Of a stretch of DNA of 60,000 nucleotides, positions 14,254-26,300 are shown in pieces (positions within the stretch are counted from its first letter, which is position 1; every line of letters begins with the position of its first letter). A program made the position numbers and the translations under genes. Origin of the DNA: Bugula neritina (Eukaryota; Bryozoa; Gymnolaemata; Cheilostomatida; Bugulidae); the NCBI GenBank assembly GCA_964035545.1, contig OZ037767.1, positions 25,593,628 through 25,653,627 on the forward strand, in the 5' to 3' direction. The notes under the pieces are model-generated. The model saw only the letters and a list, made by a program, of their open reading frames with translations. It had not been told where the DNA came from and did no database searches.

Positions 14254-14346
14254 TTATATGCCTTTTTTTGCCCTTTTGGCAGCTTTACGGGGAGATGATT
14301 TCTTAGCGGAGCCGGACTTGAGTTTCTCGGTATCTTCATTGTATTG
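14254..14346 (-). CDS. MORC-like exon 13: basic C-terminus
   Basis: Acceptor ccttttacag is followed by QYNEDTEKLKSGSAKKSSPR and a lysine-rich end, with TAA at 14256..14254. It enters in phase 0, which fits either exon 12a or 12b. The SPRKAAKRAKK cluster looks like a nuclear localisation signal. Confidence 0.8.
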   Translation of the reverse strand, partial: QYNEDTEKLKSGSAKKSSPRKAAKRAKKGI

Positions 14347-17300
14347 CTGTAAAAGGATGGCAAGATTTACACACTTATTAATGAAATGACAAAAACAAGG
14401 AACCTGTGGAAGACCACAGTAAACATAGGTTAGATGGTCACTACGGGTAAAATACTAGTACAGCATTCTTCGTGCAAATTATTTACTCTTCTCTACCCTC
14501 TCCTGTTTGAAAAGACGCAGCAATAATTTTTTGGCAACTGTTTTTTAAATAAGCCACTTGAAAAATAAGGACATAGTATGGATTTATATGGACTAAGTTT
14601 TAGAATGGTTTCATTAATAAATTAATGTATACAAATGTCACAAATACTTATACAAACTATCTAATTGAATAACAAAGTGAGTAGTATTTGATAAATTCAC
14701 AACACACACCATCAGTATAGAAACCAGCTCCTCTGTCGTAGAATTCTCATCGACTACCAACTTCATGTTAGCTTTAGCCACTTCTTCTGATATCATCGAG
14801 TTTAGGAAAACTATCAATGGCTTGCGAAGCATATCGTGCCGTTTCTGGCTTTGCCTGTAAACAAATGAAGACGAATAATGAAAACCAGGGCTAGCAAGAG
14901 CCTATCACAGAATCTTTTTCTCTTTCATTTAAAATTATTTCCCAAAATCCAGGGTTAGACCACCGTGTTGATATTTTTATAAGTGTTAATAACAGCCATC
15001 AGCTAATTTTTCAACCAATTCTTTTAAAAATAAACAAGAAAGATGTGGGCGCCTTTGAAACACTTGGTGCCCTTTGAAACAGGCTCTTTAGCCTCCGTCA
15101 AGTTGCTTTACTTGAGTTAAGAAGTGACATTCTAAATCAACCTCATAGCTTCAAGTGCAGTTTTAATTTGTTTTAGCAACAAGTAATGCCATGGTATAAG
15201 TATAAATAAAATAAAATAAATCAATTCTGAGTTGAATAACTAGTAATTTTATTGAAAGAGATATTGAGATATAAAATATTTTCTGAAGCTGAACAAGTAG
15301 AGAGCACAACTACAAAACTCTGGCTGACACATGAAAAATATCTGGTTTAAAATTATATCTGTATAGGAGGTAAAAAAATATTTGAATACCAAAAGTATGA
15401 GAATAAATTGTTGGTAATAAAAACACATAAAAATACTTTCAAAAGTCTTTGGCTTTCTACCATGTATTTTATAATTAGAAAAATTGATTCGTTAAATTCA
15501 CGTAGCATACATCTATGCAAACTAAAAAAATAAATTATACTATTTAGACATGCCAGTGTTTTAAAACATGATTTAATGATGCATTTTGACTGTTTTTCCT
15601 CCTTATATTATAAAATATATTTTAGTACACTAAACACTATGTTGATAAATGAGCTAATCCAAAACTTCCCAAAATGCATAGCAGTAGGAAGTGACAGATG
15701 ACATCTAAGAATAATAGCCATGACTCATACAGTTTATTTCACACCCACAATGTTTCAGGTCTAGGTTGGTAAGTCCGGGTTACTAGGTTTCTAGGTCCAG
15801 GTCCGACTGTTAGGTCCGGTTATATGTACAAAATGTTCCTCTAGAATTATGGTTGGTTCGAAGTGTTTTGAAGTGTATTGTCACACTGTACAGCACTTGT
15901 CTACAGCGAGCAGTGTGGGTATCAGTCTCTACAGACCCCTTTCTCTGAATCTCACAACACAGAGATGCAGAAGGACGGCCAGCTCTTCTGTAGTTGTTTC
16001 TTTGTTGACTGAGAGAGGCTGAAGACGGTGAAGGAAGAAGCGTGTGGCCTGAGTCAAGTAGCTGACTTGAGCGTTCACTAGTCTGTACAGAGAAAGAGAG
16101 AGTTGAGGGGAGAGAGTTGAGGGGAGGGGGTCTGGTAGAGAGAGACAGATCCTAAGTCTGGAAAGTCGACTCCCCAACATCTAAGCTAACTTTTACAGCA
16201 GCAGTACATCACGCTGACTTACAGGCAGCGACTCAAGTGAGGACGATAAAGCGTAAATAAACAAACTCGGGGTTGATATGTTATTGTAGAGATACTATCA
16301 ACTGTCTAACCATAGAGCGGATTGCCTTAGTTTTCAATCAGCAAATACTGACACTGACTATAGACTCACCTGTGACATCACAGTTATACTGTTAGACAAT
16401 ATATGGTACTGTTAACAGACCTAGATGTACACGGCTAGACTGCACCATGGCAACACCACAACACACAGAGTATACACACACAGAGTATACACACACAGAG
16501 TATACACACACAGAGTATACACACACAGAGTACACACACACAGAGTACACACACAGAGTATACACACAGAGTATACACACACAGAGTATACACACAGAGT
16601 ACACACACAGAGTACACACACAGAGTATACACACACAGAGTATACACACACAGAGTACACACACAGAGTACACACACAGAGTATACACACAGAGTATACA
16701 CACAGAGTATACACACACAGAGTATACACACAGAGTACACACACAGAGTACACACACAGAGTATACACACACAGAGTATACACACACAGAGTATACACAC
16801 AGAGTATGCACACAGAGTATACACACAGAGTATACACACAGAGTACACACACAGAGTACACACACACAGAGTACACACACACAGAGTACACACACACAGA
16901 GTATACACACAGAGTATACACACACAGAGTACACACACACAGAGTACACACACAGAGTACACACAGAGTATACACACAGAGTACACACACAGAGTACACA
17001 CACAGAGTACACACACAGAGTATACACACAGAGTATACACACACAGAGTATACACACAGAGTATACACACAGAGTACACACACAGAGTACACACACAGAG
17101 TACACACACAGAGTACACACACACAGAGTATACACACAATACCACCATCAGATTACCATATTCCATAACAGGACTATTTGCAACTCACCTCAGCTCAGAG
17201 CTCAACTGTTTGATTTTCAGCGTCTTGGGATCCTCGTCATCAGACAGCGAATAGTAGTCCTCCAGCAAAGGCTTGTCAGCGCTTTTGTTTAGAAGGTCAG

Positions 17301-20300
17301 CACCGTTTTTGTTTGAAAGGTCTTCACTGGTTGGGGCAGCAGCATCTGGGTGACTAGGAATGTGTAGGTTGAGTGAAGAAGCAGCACCCTCTGTTTCATG
17401 ACTGGAGTCCCCGTTAAGACTGTCTGGTACGACGTCCTGCATCCCTATTTCCGGAGACTTCTGGCCCTCATCTGACTCAGTGAAGTCGTAGACGGAGTTT
17501 TCCTCTGCAGATATCTTCATAGGAGATTTCAGTGGTGGGGCAAGTTCACCCTCACCAGTCACTTCATTCAATGATTCAGATTGCGAGTCTGACACCACCT
17601 TAGAAGGAGATACATCGTGTTTGACGGGAGAGGTTGACTTCATGGGGGACACAACTCTAGATGGAGAAGCTGACTTTGTGGGGGACACAACTTTAGATGG
17701 AGAAGCTGACTTTGTGGGGGACACAACTTTAGATGGAGAAGCTGACTTTGTGGGGGACACAACTTTAGATGGAGAAGCTGACTTTGTGGGGGACACAACT
17801 TTAGATGGAGAAGCTGACTTCGTGGGAGACACAACTTTAGATGGAGATTCTGACTTGATTGGGGAAAGAGTTTTAGGGGAAGAGATATCGAAAGGAGCAT
17901 CTTTTTCTAGATTTGCACTGATTTTTCGCTTCTTCGAGGAAAGTTGGATATTTATCGGTGATCCAGACCTGCAAGTGAACAGTGAAGTTACAGGAATGAA
18001 AGCTAGAAACGTGTCTGAGACAATAATATCAGCTTTACTAAGAGTAGGCGACTCTCAACAGTGAGTTTGGGTGACTGTTAGTAGAGTAAGTAGTGAGTTT
18101 GAGTGACTGTCAGTAGAGTAAATAGTGAGTTTGAGTAACTGTTGGTACAGTGAGTAGTGAGTGGCTATCAGTAGGCCTACATAGAATACAAACAGTTACT
18201 GTGTACCTAATGCTACGAGGTGGGGCCGGCTTCCTTCTCGGTGTGGGGGTGGCAGGTGGTAACTTATTGCTGCCAGCTGGTGGCAGCAAATTGGCCTCGG
18301 GGTCTTCGCAACTACAAGCAAGAAAATAACTAATAATTACATGCATTATAATTCGACTTCTATACAATCAACGGCATAAAATTCAAAATATTTGGCGCTA
18401 TAATATATTTCAGCTTATAGTGTTAAACTTGATACAATCGTGAGTTGTCTTTTCCTGAAAATAATGAGGGAACAAGTCCAATGACTACTTGCATAAAACA
18501 GCTTGGAATATTTCCAGATCACTTCCTAGATTTTAAAATGCATGGATACAATTTATTTAGACTACAGAGTTTACATTCTTATTTAATATTTATACACTAG
18601 AAATTGCAAAATAATGATCTTCACTAATAAAAAATCCACCAACATAAAGCATTGTATGTTGAGTTGTGATGTACAGCACACAGCAAGGCTACAGCTGCAG
18701 GTAACTGCAAGTACCGGCAGGTAACTGTAGATAGCCGCAGGTAACCATCACATACCTGCTGAGCATGTCAAAGTTGGAGCACACCAGCTCCATTCCATCG
18801 TCCAGTGGCTGTCCCAAAAGCCTCCACTTCAAACAAATGCCACACCTGGCCCATTCACCATTGAGTTTGGCGACTCTTATTGGGGAACTTCTAATTGACT
18901 CCATTTCTTTCATGTATGCCGAAACGATCACAGGGTACATGTCACTAAAACACAAGTCAGCATGAGTTAGCAACAGGCTGCTGTCTACTTGAACCAAATA
19001 TCTACCAGGACACAGTGTTGGCACACGGAAATGAGGAGATGAAATATAGAAATGTATCCAGAATATTCTTTTGTGCCGTACAATCTCTTAAAAACAAGTA
19101 ATCCAAAAATGAGCGATACAATGTTTACTTCAATAGTTGGAAATTCACGGTTAATACTTGGACATACTGTTATTACTATATATTATATTTTATTTGTATT
19201 CTAATAGCATATAATTGAATGATGCTGAGGAAACAGCTCAATCAAGATACTAGGAATAAAATATTCCCCAGAGAATGATAACACCTCAAAAAGTAACAAC
19301 CTTTTCATGCGACATTTATTTTACCAACATATACCTGACCAACATAATATAAATTTCAGCTATTTATAGCCCACCTAAAGCTATGGTAACAGATAATTAT
19401 AACACCAAGGACACAGGTTATCAGGTGGACAAGGAAAACACTATTTTGTGCATGAGGCCACAACTCCCTAAACTTTATCCAGTAAAACAGTGTATGTGCT
19501 ATAAAGTATAGTGTGCTATAAAGTATAGTGTGCTATAGAGTATAAATTGCTATAAAGCATAGGGTACTATAAAGTATAGGGTACTATAAAGTATAGTATG
19601 TTATAAAGTATAGGGTGCTATAGAATATAGCTTGCTATAAAGTATAGGTTGTTATAGACTAAAACTAGATTTACAATAGAATACAGAGGCAGAGCACTGA
19701 GAGTGTGTGTAGAAGTTGTGTGTCCTCCAGTGAACAATTAAAACCCACTATATTAATCAGCATTCAAATACATTCAAAGTGAATGAAGAGAGACAGTACA
19801 GAGACAGAAGATTGACACTAAAGAAACTCCTACAAATCAGCAGAACACTGACCATCTCAGACATCATGTCAACACTGAAAGCCATGAGCACCAAGATGAA
19901 TAAATCACCACAAATAAGAACATGGGCCAAAGTACTTTAGTTCTTCATAGCAGAAAACAAATTCAACAGCTCAAGTTGAATTTAGCATTTTTTGCACTAA
20001 GTTCTTTTAGTTTTACACCTTTTATGTTAGAAAAGACACGCTATTAGAGAAAACTTAAATCACAACATTTTGGAGTTGTTTAATCCTGATTATAAAAAAC
20101 ATTATTTTATCCAGTGGGCTTTCGTAGTAGAGTTGTAACTCCCCTCAACACTGTGTGAGCTAATTTAGGTCTTCTAGGCTTACTTTGGTTAAGAATTTTG
20201 CTTTAAGAAACAAATCAAAATAGTAAGAATTACTATAAGCTACTAACTTTCAGCTTTTCCTCTTACCAGAAGTAAACTGTGAGTACGTGTAACAGTCACA

Positions 20301-23300
20301 CCCACAGACACCTGCAGGCACCTGTAGTTCTAGTCAGAACTTCTGAGAGATGTCAACATCACCAGGAATTACAACACTTTCACAGGGCTGCATAATGTGT
20401 CACTTGTCTAGCTACTCTGCACTCACATGATGAAGGGGAAGATAAAGGGTTTAGCGCTGAGACCCCCAGCAGATGAATGCGTTTAAATAAGCAACTTAAT
20501 ATGCCCTGAGAAGACCACACTGCATACATATTCTATTATTCAGTGAGATTTGCTAACTATTGTCTATATTTAGGCCAAAACTATTGAATAATTCAAGATA
20601 CCTGCTTTTTAAAAGCAACATGACAATTTCGTAAGTCTTTTATTGTGGTAAATGTTGGCTCATAACCAAGCCAGGTTATTCAAAGGTACTAGAGTAGAAC
20701 AAAGTAGATACAGACGCATCAGGCACACTGAAACCACTTCAACATTGCCTTTAAAGAATTTTTTAAAAAGGGTCAATAGGTGTTCAACTAAATTCCAAGT
20801 GAAACTCTGAAAAACTATTTAAATTATCAGCTTTAAAAGATGAAACATAGGCCTATCTCATTCAAGAGAAGCAAGTACAACTTTATAGAGGTTGTACAAT
20901 AAATTGAGAAGCATGTAGTACATCCATAATATACTACCAACATGAATAAAACAGCCCTTTTTAGATCCAGTTTCGTTCAACACCAACTAACAATCAGGAA
21001 TTGCCCCACCTTGCAACAAATAAAGACGCCAGTTACAGGCTAACACCATGAGTATGCAGATAAAGTATTAGATCATAGGTGAAACAATACAAGGCAATGT
21101 CCCAACAATAGATTTAGAAACACCCATTTTATTGCACAACAAACGTTGAAATAATAGATTAATATCTTTCTATGAGCTGCAAGATATAAGTTTATTACAA
21201 ATTGATCTGGCTAACAATTAAGAATGGACAAATTGAAAAACTGCACTTTCGATTGCTAATTTAACCTCCATTTGGGATATATTGCAAACCTAAAATTAGT
21301 ATTCATCACGAGTTTAGCTCCCATTGCAAGATCTCATTAAAATATTATAAAACTTTTTCTTTCTTGTTTTAGAATTGGATTGAAATTGATAAGTAAAAAT
21401 AACTGCAATAGCCATGAGAAACTGTAGGAAAAAATGATAAAAACAAAATTGATAAACCAAGCCATATGTTAGTACAAAACCATTTCATCACCAAATTTTA
21501 AAAGCTTAATTTTCACAATCCCTTTGAAGTTGTTAGTGAACTTTAATGGTCAAAAATTCAAATTTTGTAAATAAACAACGGTTGACACGAATATAACCTC
21601 TATATTATTTATTCATAATACATTATTATTTTACAGATAAATATTGATGACCGATAACAAGGTTATAGAAAGGAAACAAAGATATTGATCTAAATTCTAA
21701 TAGGTCGATCCTTGTAAGTATAGTAAGTTGCTATTATATTTTCACCTTCCAAGCAATGGATTATAAGTTAGAATAAAACATAGACTACTAAAAAAGGGTT
21801 CTTTTTCAGCAGCTAAAACAACTATTCACAAATAGCAAGTTTTTCTGAAGGTTTTGGTTGCATTTAGCTTGCTTTAACCTTGTCTACTTAGACTAGAACT
21901 TGTTATGGTACACACTAGTATCAACAGTTTTATGATTTCAACTCACATGACTGTTACTAGAGCTGGTCATACCATACTATACATTATGATAGCCTGGAGA
22001 TATGATAGCACATGCCATAATCATAATATTATTCATAAAAGTCAAAATATTAATTGTGAAAGAAATACAGTATTTCATAACCTACTTCTCTCGGGTGAGC
22101 AGACTTCAGCTACAAGTTTGAAGGGTTGCAGAGTAAAGCCTTGCAATTTAGACAGCTGACTCAAAGAGCTAAATCATCTATTACATAAACTTGTAAATTA
22201 TAAATTTCCAGCTAAAAATTTTCATCAGGTAGAAAACTAAAAATTTCGTCAACCGGATTTCACCATTTGCAATTGATATGCTTTCAGGCGGCCATGTTGT
22301 TACAACACAACTGACTGAAGACTGAAGAAAGAATTTTTGGTAGCGGAACTCTAGAAGCTTGATGATACCATAATGCTATATATTTCTATCTGTGTTTAGT
22401 TATACATTCAAAAGCTGTGGTCTAAAAGAGAATGGCCAGAAGGCTACTGAACTACCAACAACCACCAATATAGCAGCATTGGCACATTTAGCAGTAGTGG
22501 AGAAATTGAGATAGCCTAAGTTATTTAATTGTTTTATTAAATTTTAGTTTGGGGGGAAAGGAACATAACTTCTTATGCTACATTTTTAATCTAGAATACA
22601 GGCTTTTCTCAATTTCTTCATTACTGCACCTACCTCCATATATGCCACTCCATTTTCAGAATTCTATGATGTATTCAATAGCTTAGAAAATACAACTCCA
22701 ATGTTATTTTAAATATGCCTAATATAGCACTACAACACTGCTACTATAACTATCACTAGTACTGCTACTATAACTAATATTAGTACTGCTACTATAACAC
22801 TAGTACTGCTACTATAACTAACACTAGTACTGCTACTATAACTAACATTAGTACTGCTACTATACCTAATACTAGTACTGTTACTATACCTAATATTAGT
22901 ACTGCTACTATACCTAATACTAGGGAAGTCAAAAGTGTTACCTAGATTAAAGCAAGGAAATGGTCCAAGGTCAAGGCTAATTCACTGTAAAAAATAGTTG
23001 AAAATGGGGTATAATAAGGTAGACTATAGTGTCTATTGAGCTACCATGCAGTGCCAATATATAGCTGTACAATCATAAGACACTTACCTAAATTCTGCAG
23101 AGTCGGCACCATATGAATTCTGCACTATCCCCACCACTTTGTACATGCTTCTACTTTTTGCCTGCAAAATTATAGCAAAATGTCCAACTTGATATTAAAG
23201 CAACAAATTAAAACCAAAATCTACCTTTCGACTTCATATGTCATTATTTCTGAGCATGTGCTTCGAGGCAGCTATGATGACCAGGCCATCCATTAGCCAC

Positions 23301-26300
23301 TGTAATATACTAGTTGCCTGTACAACTGCTGCCCCTCTGCTGCATTGACTCGCCAGAATTGCAGCACACAAATGGATGTTTGGATATCAAGTGTTTACAA
23401 CTCAGAATAATAAAAAAAGAACAGTTTCTAGCCAATAGTTTTTTGAGGGTTAGTTAAATGTGACTGGGACATTACTTTTACTCTGCTATAAATTCAATAC
23501 GCTGGCCTTAGTGTAGACTCATAGATACAACTAACACTTGGTGAAGTAAGTATTAGAAAGATCCGACGCATAATAGCATAAGTTTATGAGAAAAAAGAGG
23601 AGCAAAACAAGTATTAAAAATCAGTATTTAAACATGGAGCATTTAGTCTCAGTAACTTGCTCTTAAATTGTTTAACACAAATTACGACTGTGGAACCCAG
23701 GCTAAATTTAAGCTCACCAATATTCAGACATCTTAAGGGTAACAGAGTTTGTGTAAGATCATTACGCAATGTAAACAAACATGATTCGTATTCTTGATAG
23801 ATGTCAAATCTTCAAACTCATTGATTTTTTACAAATCATAATAATCATCACCAGACAATGAAGCATGAAGTTGCAGAAACTGGACACTAGTAGATCACTC
23901 ATCAATTATAATTATCAAGTGAAGAGTGGAAGAATAGAGAAATTGACACTTGCTAAATTTGATAAATACTCCCCCACATGTATCAGAGTGCAAACAGTAT
24001 GCACTGTTAGTCAGCAAATTTATTATTAAGCAACTGAAAACATTCCCAAGTCAATTACAAAGTTCAGATCAATGACTGATACTATGATGGTTGTTTATGG
24101 ATAGTTTGACTAATTTCCTATTACAATGTCCAGCCTCCACACTTGCAATGTACTATAATTTGGACAATTTATAAATAATGAGGAAATATTATTTTTATCA
24201 GATAATGCTCACCCACTATTAAAAAACTTAGCTAATTCTAAGTTTATTTTATACGATAACTGACTGATTGTTGTTTGGAAATAAACAACATTGTAACACT
24301 AACTTACAAATGAAACTAGCCTAGTTCTACTGTTCACGCAGTGTAAATTCGTGCAATTTGTAGTAAATGAAATGCTAAAAACATAGGTATACTGAATACT
24401 ATAGCTGGCATTGCTTCTAGACAGCATTTATCTATTGACGACAAATCAGAGGTCTTGCCGTTTAAAAATCTGGTTTTGCAACACGTAGAAAGGCTAAATT
24501 TTCCAACAGAATACCGGGAGATAAATAAGTGTAGCAATTAGGGCGTGTCTCAGTTACTCATGTTTGCTAAAAAAGCTAAATGAGCCTTAAAGCCTTCTAA
24601 ACAGTTGCATAAACTGATGGCTAAATGAAAACTTTTCTTAGTAACACTTCAGATTAGCAAGAAAAGATCCCTAATTGAGGTTATTTGCTACGGAAGAGAT
24701 AGAGGGAATTGGGATTGGAGGAAAAGCAGATCTACTTCAAGTGCTATGTAAATATAGCCGTTAGTAAACAAAATCCTAAAAATTCACCTAACAGGATTTT
24801 AAAAAAAGTTAAAAATATCCCCCATAGAGTGTAGGAGGTACTTTACTATCCTTCAACAAGATTTATGTGTTTGTAGTGAGTAGAGTTACATGGGAAACCA
24901 TAGCAACACAGTAGACCCTGCGTATTTATGATTCAAACACAGCAACTGGAATAGCTGGGTATAGTGAGTAAAACGCATAAAAATAGCTATCCTGTCTTCC
25001 AAGTTTACATCAACAGCCAGGAAATAAAGCTTTACGTTGAATAAATTCCTTTAATGTGAGGGTGGGTTACGCCTATTTCATTTTAATATCATCATATTAC
25101 AGGAGAATAATGTGATTAACGTCTCAATTTTACTGTTGAGAACTTTGATCAGGGAAATTCAGTCTGAGCAACCCAGTGTCTAGCCCAGCTACAGTATGCT
25201 GTAGCTCAATATAACAACTACAGTATGCTGTAGCCCAATATAACAACTACAGTATGTTGTAGCTCAATATAACAACTACAGTATGCTGTAGTCCAATATA
25301 ACAACTACAGTATGCTGTAGCTCAATATAACAACTACAGTATGCTGTAGTCCAATCTAACAACTACAGTATGTTGTAGTTCAATATAACAACTACAGTAT
25401 GCTGTAGTCCAATATAACAACTACAGTATGCTGTAGTCCAATATAACAACTACAGTATGCTGTAGTCCAATATAACAACTACAGTATGCTGTAGTCCAAT
25501 ATAACAACTACAGTATGTTGTAGTTCAATATAACAACTACAGTATGTTGTAGTCCAATCTAACAACTACAGTATGCTGTACTTCAATCTAACAACTACAG
25601 TATGCTGTAGTCCAATATAACAACTACAGCATGCTGTAGCCCAATATAACAACTACAGTATGCTGTAGTCCAATCTAACAACTACAGTATGCTGTAGCTC
25701 AGTATAACAACTACAGTATGTTGTAGTCCAATATAACAACTATAGTATGCTGTAGCTCAATATAACAACTACAGTATGTTGTAGCTCAATATAATAACTA
25801 CAGTAGATTAGCATTGTGTTATAGGTTCATTCATGTGATAATGCCAATTTCTATGCGAACTTTGTAAAGAAAGACTTTTTGCTCTGAATAAAGAAATGAC
25901 TGTGTTTTCTCACAAAACTGGTGTGCATTGTTGCGATTACGAAAGACTGTAGTAGTTTTAGAGAATGTTCAGCAACATTGCCAAAGGACTAAAATCAACA
26001 GAATGGGTGTTGCACAACAATACTTTTCAGATTACATGTCAGCAGGTTTTCCCAGCTAGAGTTGAATCAGCATCCCTTCTTACATACAGCAATGCAAGAA
26101 TAAATAAATGGATGGATAATCATACTGCATATTTCAAAAGAGTCTCGTATTACAGTATTGATCAATTATCTATGATTGAATTATTGAATTTGATAGCCAA
26201 CAATGCTGGTTTTATTGAGCAAGCCTTTCAGACAAGACTGGGAGCACGCAGCGAGTTACACCACTAGAAAAGCTATTGGTGCCTCCCTAACCCCCCCTCC

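Larger units (their letters stand above)
18945..23087 (-). other. MORC-like intron 8
   Basis: Intron of 4.1 kb. It holds a 17-bp array near 19.5 kb and a 24-bp array near 22.8 kb; no other gene is visible. Confidence 0.7.

Noticed and set aside
16392-17292. Five long open frames (238 to 281 codons) on both strands
   Set aside because: They exist only because the ACACACAGAGTAT/C repeat lacks stop codons in any frame; the products are pure Cys-Val-Tyr or Thr-Glu-Tyr repeats.
17621-18064. Plus-strand 147-codon frame and minus-strand 86-codon frame over the 36-bp repeat
   Set aside because: Antisense and out-of-frame shadows of MORC exon 11, which has in-phase splice sites and family-typical sequence.
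25189-25803. CRISPR-like repeat
   Set aside because: Units are directly abutting with a constant linker and no unique spacers, and the setting is an animal intron.
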